Part shown: positions 36,775-45,134 of the stretch, piece after piece
Numbering within the stretch: position 1 is the first letter of the stretch
Layout: the number at the start of each line of letters is the position of its first letter
From: Bacillota bacterium
GTDB taxonomy: Bacteria > Bacillota > Sulfobacillia > JAIMAT01
Reading direction: 5' to 3'
Assembly: GCA_023511835.1 (NCBI GenBank)
Contig: JAIMAT010000004.1
Location: 1-64,000, forward strand
Length of the DNA stretch: 64,000 nt
The notes under the pieces: model-generated
Database searches by the model: none
The model's input: the letters and a program-made list of their open reading frames with translations, nothing else
Told to the model about the DNA's origin: nothing
Position numbers and translations under genes: made by a program

Positions 36775-36871
36775 TGTGGAAAACGGGATCCGACAGCCTG
36801 TGGATACTGTGGGTATCCCTGTGAATAAGCGTGCGCAACAGGCCCGCGGCTGTGGACAGGCCTGTGGGCAA
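36775..36871 (+). repeat. Cluster of six DnaA-box-like 9-mers
   Basis: Six copies of TGTGGATAA-like sequences, all in the same orientation, lie in 97 bases: TGTGGAAAA (36775), TGTGGATAC (36799), TGTGGGTAT (36808), TGTGAATAA (36820), TGTGGACAG (36851) and TGTGGGCAA (36863). TGTGAATAA is a perfect match to the DnaA box consensus TTATNCACA on the other strand; the others differ at one or two places. Neighbours at 36808/36820 and 36851/36863 are 12 bases apart. The patch is A/T-rich for this genome and has no gene. It lies upstream of hpf and downstream of fliS. Confidence 0.65.
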
Positions 36872-36901
36872 CCGTCGGGGTCGACAGGGGTCGACGAATT
36901 C

Positions 36902-37366
36902 CTACGAACTGCGCGCCGCCGCTGCGCTGGGATGGGCGGAGGCGCCGCCCCGGGCCTGGCCGGTGCCGGCCGCCAGCCGCTCCCATGCCTCGCGCAGGGG
37001 TGCGATGACGTCCAGGAGGCCGTCCAGCGCGTCCGATGCCGGCCGCAGTTCGGCGCGCACCAGCCGTTCGTAGAGGAAGGCGTAGAGGGCCTCGAGCCGC
37101 GCCGCCACCTCGCCCCCCCGGCGGAAGTCGAGGCTCTGGCGGAGAAGCTGTAGCGCCTCCTTGGCCTTGCCCGTATGCTGCCGCATCTCCTCCGCCTCTT
37201 GGCGCTCCCGGCAGAGGCGCGCGGCCGTCACCTCGCGTTCCAGGATGCGGAAGACGATGGCCACCAGCTGGACGGGCGAGGCGGTCAGCACCTCCGCCCG
37301 CTCGTAGGCGCGGCTCCGCCCGGCGCCCGCCTGCCCGTAACCGGCGGGCGAGAGGCCCCCGTTCAT
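36902..37366 (-). CDS. fliS: Flagellin export chaperone FliS
   Basis: Protein of 154 residues from ATG 37366 with GGAGCG upstream. It is all-helical, with the FliS blocks AYERAEVLTASPVQLVAIVF, RILEREVTAARLC, KAKEALQLLRQSLDFRRGGE and LYAFLYERLVRAELRPASDA. FliS holds flagellin unfolded before export. Neither flagellin nor the cap gene fliD is adjacent, although in Bacillus both lie in this stretch. The C-terminal 25 residues are Ala/Gly rich. Confidence 0.9.
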   Translation of the reverse strand: MNGGLSPAGYGQAGAGRSRAYERAEVLTASPVQLVAIVFRILEREVTAARLCRERQEAEEMRQHTGKAKEALQLLRQSLDFRRGGEVAARLEALYAFLYERLVRAELRPASDALDGLLDVIAPLREAWERLAAGTGQARGGASAHPSAAAARSS

Positions 37367-37421
37367 GCGACCACGCTCCTTCCGGTGGATCGGGCTGCCC
37401 CCGGGAAGACCGGGCGGGCTC

Positions 37422-37805
37422 TCACCAGAACGCGTCCAGGAGGAGGCCGACCACCTGGTCCATCAGGCGCGCCGCCTCCACCACCCGCTCGGGAGGAAGC
37501 TCGCCCAGCAGGCGGCCCTGCGCGTCTCGAACCTGGACGCGACCGCTCCCGGGATCGAGGGCGATGGAGAGCCGGGCGGCGTCCGCCAGCTTTTGCCGGA
37601 TGCGCAGCACGGCCTCGTCGACCAGCGACTGGGCGGTGGCCAGGTCGTGCTGGCCGCGCCCGCGGCCTTCCTGGCCGCCCCCGCGCGCGTCGCTGGAGGC
37701 CTCGACCGCCTCGCCCGGCCGGACGGCGCCCGCGGGGGCCTGAAGTTCCACCGGCGGAGCGGGAAGGCTCGCCGGCGTGGCGTTCAAGCGCACCTCGCCC
37801 GGCAC
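37422..37805 (-). CDS. flaG: FlaG family flagellar protein
   Basis: Protein of 127 residues from GTG 37805, picked because AAGGAGG lies seven bases upstream; the same frame is open to 37838. The C-terminal half has the FlaG pattern: LSIALDPGSGRVQVRDAQGR, LLGELPPERVVEAARLMDQV, VGLLLDAFW. The N-terminal half is a Pro/Ala/Gly-rich linker. FlaG proteins affect filament length, and the gene usually stands beside fliD and fliS. Here fliS follows but fliD is missing. Confidence 0.85.
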   Translation of the reverse strand: MPGEVRLNATPASLPAPPVELQAPAGAVRPGEAVEASSDARGGGQEGRGRGQHDLATAQSLVDEAVLRIRQKLADAARLSIALDPGSGRVQVRDAQGRLLGELPPERVVEAARLMDQVVGLLLDAFW

Positions 37806-37910
37806 GGCCGCCCCTCCTTCCCTGCCTTTCTCGCCCACGGGTATCGGTCCCGGGCGCCCGGGCTTGAGGCGGGGGGCCGCCGTCCGCCCCGGTCCCCGGG
37901 AGGCGCAGGC

Positions 37911-38750
37911 TCAGGAAGTCGGCCGGCGCAGCGAGAGCTCGCCGGCGAAGAAGCGCCGGAGACGGCCGTCCTCCAGGCGGAGGAGAAGCGCGGCCTCCTC
38001 GTCGACGCCCGCGAAGGTGCCCGCCACCTCCGTCTGCGCCGCCTCCACCGCCTCCGGGGGCGCTCCCCGCAGCCGCACCGCCTCGCCCAGCCAGACGGCC
38101 CGCTCGAGCCAGGCGGTGCGCAGAGGCGCGAATCCGCCCACCTGCCAGACCGTCCAGATGCGTTCGGTCGCCTCGAGGAGCCGCCGCCGCAGCTCGGTCA
38201 GCGGCACCGGACCACCCCCGAGCCGGCGCAGGCTGGTGGCCTGCCCGCGGAGCTCCGCGGGCAGGCGCTCCACCTCGAAATCCGCGTTGATGCCGAAGCC
38301 GGCGATGACGGCGGCGCCCGGCCGCCCCCCCTCGCCGGCCGGGATCGCCTCGCAGAGGACGCCCGCGAGCTTCCTCCAGCCGCCCATGGCTTCGGCCCCG
38401 CGGCCGCTCGCCTCTCCGCCTGCTTCCTCCAGGGCCACCACGTCGTTGGGCCACTTCAAGCCCAGGCGGTGGCCACCCGCCCAGGGCCCGACCGCCTCCA
38501 GCACGGCCAGGCCCAGCGCCGGCGCCAGCGAGCCGAGCCGCTCCGGGGGCGGCGGCGCCGGCGGCCGCAGCAGCAGAGAGAGCCAGAGACCCCCGCGCGG
38601 AGAGCTCCAACGGCGACCGAGGCGGCCGCGCCCGGCCTCCTGCTCGGCCGCCACCACCACCGTCCCCTCGGGCGCGCCGCGGGCCGCCATGGCGCGCAGG
38701 AGCTCGTTGGTGGAGTCCACCCGCTCCAGCTCGAAGAGGCGGAACCGCAC
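37911..38750 (-). CDS. birA: Biotin-[acetyl-CoA-carboxylase] ligase, without DNA-binding domain
   Basis: Protein of 279 residues. It starts directly with the catalytic domain (RLFELERVDSTNELLRAMAA) and has the biotin/AMP loop AGRGRLGRRWSSPRGGLWLS and the LGLKWPNDVVAL motif. The C-terminal SH3-like cap begins near residue 230. There is no N-terminal winged helix, so this is a group I enzyme that attaches biotin to carboxylases but does not act as a repressor. It is placed between ftcD and flaG in a flagellar block; no biotin gene is near. Confidence 0.92.
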   Translation of the reverse strand: MRFRLFELERVDSTNELLRAMAARGAPEGTVVVAAEQEAGRGRLGRRWSSPRGGLWLSLLLRPPAPPPPERLGSLAPALGLAVLEAVGPWAGGHRLGLKWPNDVVALEEAGGEASGRGAEAMGGWRKLAGVLCEAIPAGEGGRPGAAVIAGFGINADFEVERLPAELRGQATSLRRLGGGPVPLTELRRRLLEATERIWTVWQVGGFAPLRTAWLERAVWLGEAVRLRGAPPEAVEAAQTEVAGTFAGVDEEAALLLRLEDGRLRRFFAGELSLRRPTS

Positions 38751-38774
38751 CTCTCTGCCTCCCGGGCTCCGCCG

Positions 38775-40370
38775 TCAACGGCGGTGGCGGAAGGCGATGC
38801 GCGCCGCCTGCCAGAGCTCGTCGCTCCGCTTGCGCAGCGCCTCCACCTCGGCCCGCAGCTCCACCAGCTCCGGGCCGTCGCGCAGCCCGGCCAGGTTGAT
38901 CTCCACGTTGAGCAGCGCCGCCTGACAGGCGGCCCAGAGGAGGGCGCCGGCCGAGGCCCCGTCGGAGATGGCCTGGACGTTGCCGGTCTCGGTCACCTCG
39001 CGCGCCAGCTCCATCACCTCGACCGCCCGCCGCGCCACCTCCAGAGGTACCTGGCAGGCCTCGCGCAGCGCCTCCTGGATGGCCTCCTCGCGCGCCTCCC
39101 GCTCCGCCTCGCTCTCCCGGGGAAGGCGCCGCGCGGCGATGACGGCGTCGAAGGCGTGTGCGTCCCGGTCGGCCAGCGACAGGAACGCCTGCCGGGCAGC
39201 CTCCGCCTCCCGCTCGACGGCGGCCATGCGCGGCTCGAGCTCGGCGTACCTCCGGCGGCCGCGGGTAAGGGCCGCCACCATGCCCACCAGCGCCGCTCCC
39301 AGCGCCCCGCTCAGACCGGCGGCCGCACCGCCGCCGGGCGCCGGCGCGTCGGAGGCCAGCGCCTCGAGGAAGTCCCCCACACGGCGGGCTGCGACGGCGC
39401 CGCGACGCTCCGCTTCCTCGTGCTCGCGCGCCCGCCGCTGCGCCTCCTCCTCGTCCGCCCGGGCGACGGCGCGCTCCAGCACCTGGCGCCCGGGGTCGAA
39501 CCCCTCGAGCCGGAGGTAGTAGGAGGCGCTCTCCTCCAGCACCGAGGCGGGCACCAGGCCCACGATCTCGCTGGAGGCGATGTCCAGACCGTAGCGCCGA
39601 GCCTCAAGGCCGAGCAGCTCGAACGCCCGGTAGAGCGGGGTGGCCTCGGGATCGGTCAGGTCCATGGAGACCTCCACCAGACCGCCTTCGGGCAGGGCGA
39701 AGCCGATGGCGCGCACGTTCTGCAGCCCGCCCGAGGAGGCCCGGATGCGGCGCGCCAGCCTCCGCGCCAGGCGCTCGTCGCCCCCGCGCAGGAAGGCGTT
39801 GAAGGCGACGATGGGTCCGCGCGCGCCCACCGCCGTCGCGCCCGCCCGGCCGATCTCGTGCGGGCCGAAGTCCGGCAGGCGGCGCCCCTCGGCCACCTCC
39901 TGGCGCAGGCCCTCGTACTGGCCCCGGCGCACCTCGGAGAGCTCCCGGTACTCGGGGCGGATCGCCGCCCGGTCGTACAGGTAGACCGGCAGGCCCATCT
40001 CGCCCAGGGCGCGCCCCACGTCGCGCGCCAGGCGGACGCACTCCTCCAGCGGGAGGCCGCGGACCGGGACGAAGGGCGCCACGTCCAGCGCCCCGATGCG
40101 GGGATGGCTGCCGCGGTGGCTCTCCATGTCGATGAGGCGCATGGCGGCGCGCGCGCCCTCCAGGGCGCTCCGCCGCACCGCCTCGGGCTCGCCCACCAGG
40201 GTCAGCACGAGGCGGTTGTGGTCGGCGTCGGCGTGGCGGTCGAGGAGCTGCACGCCCGGCACCAGGCAGGCGGCGACCAGCTCCTCCATGACTTCCTCGC
40301 GACGACCTTCGCTGAAGTTGGGCACGAAGGCGACCAGCGGCCGCCTGTACGCGTCGCCCGGCGCCGGCAT
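38775..40370 (-). CDS. ftcD: Bifunctional glutamate formimidoyltransferase / formimidoyltetrahydrofolate cyclodeaminase
   Basis: Protein of 531 residues from ATG 40370. The formiminotransferase domain covers residues 10-325 (VAFVPNFSEGRREEVMEELV, HRGSHPRIGALDVAPFVPV, and VGARGPIVAFNAFL). The cyclodeaminase domain covers about 340-531 (DFLEALASDAPAPGGGAAAG, LSGALGAALVGMVAALTRGR, QAISDGASAGALLWAACQAA). The first transfers the formimino group of formiminoglutamate to tetrahydrofolate; the second releases ammonia to give methenyl-THF. This ends one route of histidine breakdown. No hut gene is nearby. It lies 14 bases after csrA, in the position where flagellin is found in Bacillus. Fused forms are known from animals and scattered bacteria. 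Confidence 0.93.
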   Translation of the reverse strand: MPAPGDAYRRPLVAFVPNFSEGRREEVMEELVAACLVPGVQLLDRHADADHNRLVLTLVGEPEAVRRSALEGARAAMRLIDMESHRGSHPRIGALDVAPFVPVRGLPLEECVRLARDVGRALGEMGLPVYLYDRAAIRPEYRELSEVRRGQYEGLRQEVAEGRRLPDFGPHEIGRAGATAVGARGPIVAFNAFLRGGDERLARRLARRIRASSGGLQNVRAIGFALPEGGLVEVSMDLTDPEATPLYRAFELLGLEARRYGLDIASSEIVGLVPASVLEESASYYLRLEGFDPGRQVLERAVARADEEEAQRRAREHEEAERRGAVAARRVGDFLEALASDAPAPGGGAAAGLSGALGAALVGMVAALTRGRRRYAELEPRMAAVEREAEAARQAFLSLADRDAHAFDAVIAARRLPRESEAEREAREEAIQEALREACQVPLEVARRAVEVMELAREVTETGNVQAISDGASAGALLWAACQAALLNVEINLAGLRDGPELVELRAEVEALRKRSDELWQAARIAFRHRR

Positions 40371-40384
40371 CCGTCCAGCCCCCC

Positions 40385-40639
40385 TTACTGGGGCGCCGCC
40401 CCTCCTGGCAGGCCGCGGTCGAGCAGGCGCAGCACCGCCTCGGAGGAAGCGCGCTTCGCTTCCTGGTTCGTCTCCGCCACCTGGCGGGCGACCTCCTCGC
40501 GCCAGACCGCCACCTCGCGCGGCGCCTCGACGCCCAGCGCCACCGCCGAGCCCGCCTCGCTGACCACGATCCGGATCTGGCGGCCCTGGCCGATGTCGAT
40601 GAGGATCGCCTCGCCCTGCCGGCGGCGGATGATCAGCAT
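40385..40639 (-). CDS. csrA: Carbon storage regulator CsrA
   Basis: Protein of 84 residues. The RNA-binding fold is MLIIRRRQGEAILIDIGQGR, QIRIVVSEAGSAVALGVEAP and REVAVWREEV, with the usual GVEAPREVAVWREE RNA-contact edge. The C-terminus is about 20 residues longer than in short CsrA proteins, with Ala/Glu-rich helices. In Bacillus CsrA represses flagellin translation and is sequestered by FliW. Here fliW overlaps its start by seven bases, keeping the pair together. Confidence 0.95.
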   Translation of the reverse strand: MLIIRRRQGEAILIDIGQGRQIRIVVSEAGSAVALGVEAPREVAVWREEVARQVAETNQEAKRASSEAVLRLLDRGLPGGAAPQ

Positions 40640-41145
40640 CTTGCCTCGCCCAACCCGGCGGCACCCGCCGCCAGCGGCGCGAAGAGCGGCTGGCGGAGCG
40701 GCCAGCGCTCGTCCTCCAGGATCACCTGCCGGCCGACGCGCCGGACCGGGTCGATGAGGAGCGGTGCCCGCAGGTTGACCGTCGTCTCCAGCGGCCGCTC
40801 CGGCGGCACCACCGCCACGCAGAGGAGGAGCGGCCGGCCGGCCGGCACCTCCTCGCCCGGGGCCGGCGCCTCCTTCGGGGCGGGCGCCTCGTCCAGAACC
40901 CGCGCATAGGCCGGCCAGAAGGCCAGCGGGTCGACCACCACGAGCGCCACGTCGCCGTGGTCGAGGCTCTGCAGCCAGCGGAGAGGTGCGCTACCGGCCC
41001 CCGTCCCCTGTCGCGGCCCATGCGGGGCGGCCTCCAGGAGCGTCCAGCGCCGCTCCTCGGGCATGCCCACCAGGCCGGAGGCGAAGCGGATCACCCGCTC
41101 CTCGTCGACCTCCACCGTGCCGAAGCGACTCGTCTCGACGCGCAT
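40633..41145 (-). CDS. fliW: Flagellar assembly factor FliW
   Basis: Protein of 170 residues with VETSRFGTVEVDEERVIRFA, SGLVGMPEERRWTLLE, LRWLQSLDHGDVALVVVDPL and FWPAYARVLDE, and the C-terminal NLRAPLLIDPVRRVGRQVIL, all family hallmarks. An insert of about 25 residues, rich in Pro and Glu (APAPKEAPAPGEEVPAG), lies in the middle. FliW binds either flagellin or CsrA, so free flagellin releases FliW from CsrA control. The gene runs directly into csrA with a seven-base overlap. Confidence 0.94.
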   Translation of the reverse strand: MRVETSRFGTVEVDEERVIRFASGLVGMPEERRWTLLEAAPHGPRQGTGAGSAPLRWLQSLDHGDVALVVVDPLAFWPAYARVLDEAPAPKEAPAPGEEVPAGRPLLLCVAVVPPERPLETTVNLRAPLLIDPVRRVGRQVILEDERWPLRQPLFAPLAAGAAGLGEARC

Positions 41146-41197
41146 CGCCGGCGCGTACCCCCCGCCCGCCGGATCCTCCGCCCCGCCTGCCGGCGGG

Positions 41198-42610
41198 CTA
41201 GGTGCCCAGCGCCACCTTCCGGCCCGCCTCCAGGACGGCCTCGAGCCTCTCCGGATCGTCCAGCTCGGCGTAGACGCGGACGATGGGCTCGGTGCCCGAG
41301 GGGCGGATCAGGATCCAGCCGTGCTCGCCCAGCTCGTACTTGTACCCGTCCAGCGGGTCCACGCCCGTGACCGCCAGCCCGGCGAACTCCCGCGGCGGCC
41401 TCCCCGCCAGCTCCTCCATCAGCGCCTCCCGCCGGCCGGGTGGCAGGTGGAGGTCGACGCGGTCGTAGACGTGGTAGCCGACGGCGCTCATCAGCTCCTC
41501 CACGATGCGGCCGAGCGGCTTCCCGCGCTGCGCCACCATCTCGGCCAGCATCAACCCGGAGAGGAGGCCGTCCCGCTCGGGGATGTGGACCGCCGGGAAG
41601 CCGACGCCGCCGCTCTCCTCGCCGCCGATGAGGACCGGCTCCTCCAGCGCCAGCTCGCAGACGTACTTGAAGCCCACCGGCCGCTTGTGAAAGCGGAGGC
41701 CGTACCTCTCTGCCAGGCGGTCGACCATGCGCGTGACGGCAAAGGTCTTGACCACCGAGCCCTGCCAGCCCTTCTCCTCCACCGCGTGCTGCAGCAGGAG
41801 GGCGAAGCAGCGCTGGGCGTCGACCATCTCGCCCTTCTCGTCCACCGCGCCCACCCGGTCGGCGTCGCCGTCGGTGGCCACGCCCAGATCCCAGCCGCCG
41901 GCGGGCACCGCCGCCATCAGCTCGCCCAGGTTGCGCCGGATCGGTTCGGGCGCGATCCCGCCGAAACCGGGGTTGAGCTCCCCGTGGAGCTCCAGCACCT
42001 CCAGCCCCAGCTCCTCGAGGAGCCCGCGCAGGATGCCCCGCCCCGCCCCGTGCATGGGGTCGACGGCAAGGCGCAGCCCGGCCCGGCGGATTGCCTCCAG
42101 GTCGACCAGGCGCCGGAGCTGGCCCGCGTAGGGCGCCAGGAGGTCGACCCGCTCCAGGCGCCCCGCGCCGCCGGCGGCGGCCGGCTCGCGCCCGCGGGCC
42201 TCGTTCTCGGCGAGGCGCCGCTCCACCTGCGCCGTCAGTTCGGGCAGCGCCGAGCCGGCATAGTCGGCCTTGATCTTGAAGCCGTTGTACTCGGGCGGGT
42301 TGTGGCTGGCGGTGATCATGACCGCGCCCGCGGTGCCCATGGCCCGTACCGCCCAGGAGACGGCGGGCGTGGGCACGGGCGCCTCCGCCAGGAGGACGCG
42401 CAGGCCGTTGGCGGCCAGCACCTCGGCCGCGGCCAGGGCGAAGCGCCCGGAGAGGAAGCGCGTATCGTAGCCGACCACGACGCCCCTCCCCGCCTCGCCC
42501 CTTTCCTGCAGGACGTCCGCGTAGGCCTGCGCCACCCGGCGCACGTTGGTGAAGGTGTACTCGTCGGCGATGACGGCGCGCCAGCCGTCCGTACCGAAGC
42601 GGATCGCCAA
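41198..42610 (-). CDS. Phosphoglucomutase / phosphomannomutase family protein
   Basis: Protein of 470 residues. It has the phosphoserine loop GAVMITASHNPPEYNGFKIK (about residue 100), the metal loop GVATDGDADRVGAVDEKGE, the sugar loop LIGGEESGGVGFPAVHIPER and the C-terminal phosphate loop WILIRPSGTEPIVRVYAE. These four sites are complete, so the enzyme should be active in moving phosphate between C1 and C6 of glucose, mannose or amino sugars. Which sugar is preferred cannot be told. It sits between flgL and fliW in place of yviE of Bacillus, and may feed glycan synthesis, perhaps flagellin glycosylation. Confidence 0.9.
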   Translation of the reverse strand: MAIRFGTDGWRAVIADEYTFTNVRRVAQAYADVLQERGEAGRGVVVGYDTRFLSGRFALAAAEVLAANGLRVLLAEAPVPTPAVSWAVRAMGTAGAVMITASHNPPEYNGFKIKADYAGSALPELTAQVERRLAENEARGREPAAAGGAGRLERVDLLAPYAGQLRRLVDLEAIRRAGLRLAVDPMHGAGRGILRGLLEELGLEVLELHGELNPGFGGIAPEPIRRNLGELMAAVPAGGWDLGVATDGDADRVGAVDEKGEMVDAQRCFALLLQHAVEEKGWQGSVVKTFAVTRMVDRLAERYGLRFHKRPVGFKYVCELALEEPVLIGGEESGGVGFPAVHIPERDGLLSGLMLAEMVAQRGKPLGRIVEELMSAVGYHVYDRVDLHLPPGRREALMEELAGRPPREFAGLAVTGVDPLDGYKYELGEHGWILIRPSGTEPIVRVYAELDDPERLEAVLEAGRKVALGT

Positions 42611-42722
42611 CTGCGACTCCTCCCGTCTCGCAAAGGTCGCCGGCTCGACCGAACCGGCGATGAGAGACAGGAAGAGGGTTCCCTCCCGCGCGGCCCCTCT
42701 CCTTCCCCGGCGCCCGCCGCGC

Positions 42723-43646
42723 TCAGCGCAGGTAGTCGACCAGCGAGGGCTGGACGACGCGCGCGCCCACGGCCAGCGCCGCCTGGTAGGCGTACTGGGC
42801 CACGTTGAACTCGACCGCCGCCTGCGTCATGTCCACGTCGGTCGCCTTGGCCTTCTCCTGCTGGAGCAGCAGCTGGTCGCTGCCCAGCCGGCTCTGCACG
42901 TCCTGGATCCGGTTGAGGCGCGAGCCGACCGTGGCGCGCAGCTCCAGCACGTTGTTGACGGCCCCGTCGAGGGCGGGGATGAGCCCGGCCACGGCGGCGG
43001 CGCCGGCACCCTGCAGCTGGCTCTCCAGCTGCTGGAGCACGGCGACCGCCGAGGTGTACGTGAGATCGCCGGTCCGCATCAGCTGGTCCCCGGTGACGCT
43101 GAGCGTGAAGGCGGCCGCCGGCACGGCGCCGCTCGGGTCGAGGCCGGAGCCGGTCAGGTCGACGGCGATGGCTGTGGTGGAACCCCGGTAGGTGCCACTG
43201 GCGGTGAAGGGCGCCACGTTCCCGCTGGCCTGGACGCCGCCGAAGAGGTAGCGGCCGGCGAACTGGCTGTTGCCCACCTGGATCAGCTGCTGGCGCAGCT
43301 GGTCGACTTCCTTGGCCAGCGCCTGCCGGCTCTCGGGGGGAAGCGAGTCGCTGGCGCCCTCGAGCGCCAGCTCGCGCGCGCGCAGGAGGATGTCGCCGAC
43401 GGAGGCGAGCGCCGTGTCCGTGGCCTGGAGCCAGCCGCCGGCGGCCTGGGCCGTGCGCGCGACGCGTTGGTCCCGCGCCAGCTCGGCCCCGAGCCGCATC
43501 CCCTCCGCGGCCGCCACCGGGTCGTCCTCGGGAAGCGAGACCCGCTTCCCCGAGGCGATCTGGTTCTGCGATCGGATCAGGCGTTGCTCCGCCTGCTGCA
43601 AGTCGAGGAGCAGCTGGCTGCCCCGGAGCGACTCGGTGACGCGCAT
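42723..43646 (-). CDS. flgL: Flagellar hook-associated protein 3 (FlgL)
   Basis: Protein of 307 residues from ATG 43646. The N-terminal helix RVTESLRGSQLLLDLQQAEQ and SQNQIASGKRVSLPEDDPVA are the flagellin-like D0/D1 start, and the C-terminal VDMTQAAVEFNVAQYAYQAA closes the domain. The middle (RYLFGGVQASGNVAPFTASG) is FlgL-like. It forms the hook-filament junction with FlgK. A secreted protease gene stands between it and flgK, unlike in other Bacillota, where they adjoin. Confidence 0.93.
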   Translation of the reverse strand: MRVTESLRGSQLLLDLQQAEQRLIRSQNQIASGKRVSLPEDDPVAAAEGMRLGAELARDQRVARTAQAAGGWLQATDTALASVGDILLRARELALEGASDSLPPESRQALAKEVDQLRQQLIQVGNSQFAGRYLFGGVQASGNVAPFTASGTYRGSTTAIAVDLTGSGLDPSGAVPAAAFTLSVTGDQLMRTGDLTYTSAVAVLQQLESQLQGAGAAAVAGLIPALDGAVNNVLELRATVGSRLNRIQDVQSRLGSDQLLLQQEKAKATDVDMTQAAVEFNVAQYAYQAALAVGARVVQPSLVDYLR

Positions 43647-43778
43647 GCTGGAGAATCCCCCGCTTCCCGGCATGGCTTGCTGCTTCCGGGGATGCCATCG
43701 GACCGGCGCCGGCCGACTTTACGGGGGCGGCACGGGCGCCGCCCCCCTCCGTCCCCGGCCGTACGGGAGCCGCCGCCC

Positions 43779-44990
43779 CTACGCGCCCGGGCCGGCCGTC
43801 CCGGAGCCGGCGGCGGCCTCCGCCCGGGCGGCGAACCTCGCCACCTCCGGCGCCCAGGTGTAGACGGAGGTGGCAGAGGCCCGGAAGCCACGGCCGCGGT
43901 AGAGGCTGCCGCCCGCCAGGATGCCGGCCAGCCGCCCCGACGCGTCCAAGAGCGGACCGCCGCTCTCGCCGGGCTGGACCGCCAGATCGGTCACCGTCAC
44001 GTCGGGTACCTCCGACCCGCTGACGGGCACCTGCGCCGCGTGGGCGAGGAGGACCTGACCGACCCGTACCTGCGGCCTCGCGCGGCCGCCTGGGTAGCCG
44101 ACATCGTAGACGGTCTCGCCCGCGGCGGGCGCATCCGAGCGGAGCGTCACCGGCGCGACGGGCGGCTCGGCGTCGAGGACCAGCGCCGCCAGGTCATGGG
44201 GCGCGTCGGTGAAGAGCAGGTGCGCCGGCAGGGGCCCCTCCCCCGCCACCGGGAAGGCGACCTGGTAGGCGGCCTCGCCGGGCGCGCTCAGCCAGTCGAC
44301 GCAGTGGCCGGCGGTCAGCACCACGGCGGGCGAGGAAGAGACCAGCACGCCCGAGCAGGCCGCCTCCGACCCGTCGCCGCGGATGTCCAGCCGGACCGTC
44401 GCCGCCACCGCCGCCTGGAGCGCGCCCGCGTCGACGTAGGTGAAGCGGTTGCCCGGAGCGGGCGCGCTCCCGCCCGCCGGGCTGCTCACCACCACGTCGA
44501 CGGTGCCGCTTCCCCGGGGCACGCGGGCCAGGATCCAGCGGTCGGAGAGCACCCGGAAGGCGGCCGGCGCGCCGCCGAACTGGACGCCGGTGGCGCCGAG
44601 GAAGCCGCTCCCGCGGACCAGCACCGTCTGGCCGGCCGAGCCGCTGGCCGGGCTGACCGCCACCACCGCCGGCACGCCCGCCGGCGCCTGCGTCGCCGGA
44701 GCGGTGGCCGCCGGCAGGGCCGCGCCCGGCACGCCGCTGCCGCCCAGGTACCAGCCGGCCAGCGCTTCCTCGCGCTCCAGGAGGACGACGAGCTGGCGAA
44801 TCAGCGCCTGGAGCTCCGCCGCGCCCCCCGGCGTCGCCACCGGGGGAGGGAGACCGAGATCCCGGAACCACGCCGCGGCCGTCCCGGCCGGAAGCCGTAC
44901 CCGGGCCAGAGCCGGACCGCCGTCCGCGCCGAGGACCACGAGCGCGCCGGCCAGCACGGCGACGAGAGCCGAGAGCACGCGCCTGCGCAT
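43779..44990 (-). CDS. Secreted trypsin-like serine protease with IPT/TIG domain
   Basis: Protein of 403 residues from ATG 44990 (GAGGTG six bases upstream). A signal peptide (RRRVLSALVAVLAGALVVLG ending at ALA) is followed by a short helical region and an IPT/TIG beta-sandwich at about residues 95-190 (PAVVAVSPASGSAGQTVLVR, GSGFLGATGVQFGG). The S1-type catalytic domain has His in VLTAGHCVDW (229), Asp in APHDLAALVL (264) and Ser in VQPGESGGPLLDASGR (343). The triad is complete, so it should cut proteins outside the cell. The gene lies between flgK and flgL, in the same direction. It may process flagellar or surface proteins or merely be a passenger; the target is unknown. Confidence 0.88.
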   Translation of the reverse strand: MRRRVLSALVAVLAGALVVLGADGGPALARVRLPAGTAAAWFRDLGLPPPVATPGGAAELQALIRQLVVLLEREEALAGWYLGGSGVPGAALPAATAPATQAPAGVPAVVAVSPASGSAGQTVLVRGSGFLGATGVQFGGAPAAFRVLSDRWILARVPRGSGTVDVVVSSPAGGSAPAPGNRFTYVDAGALQAAVAATVRLDIRGDGSEAACSGVLVSSSPAVVLTAGHCVDWLSAPGEAAYQVAFPVAGEGPLPAHLLFTDAPHDLAALVLDAEPPVAPVTLRSDAPAAGETVYDVGYPGGRARPQVRVGQVLLAHAAQVPVSGSEVPDVTVTDLAVQPGESGGPLLDASGRLAGILAGGSLYRGRGFRASATSVYTWAPEVARFAARAEAAAGSGTAGPGA

Positions 44991-45134
44991 GTCGACCACC
45001 TCGCAGTAGGCGACGGAAGGTAGGGGGCGGAAGAGCCGGGGCCGGGCGGGCCCGGGCTCCCCGCCCGACAGCGGCGGGATCTCCCACCGCCTTCCAGGGT
45101 ACGACCGGCGGAGAGGGAGACCAAAACGGGGGGA

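Noticed and set aside
36674-36871. A chromosomal replication origin
   Set aside because: DnaA-like boxes are present, but there is no dnaA, dnaN, rpmH or parAB nearby and no long A/T-rich unwinding region, so oriC is not supported.
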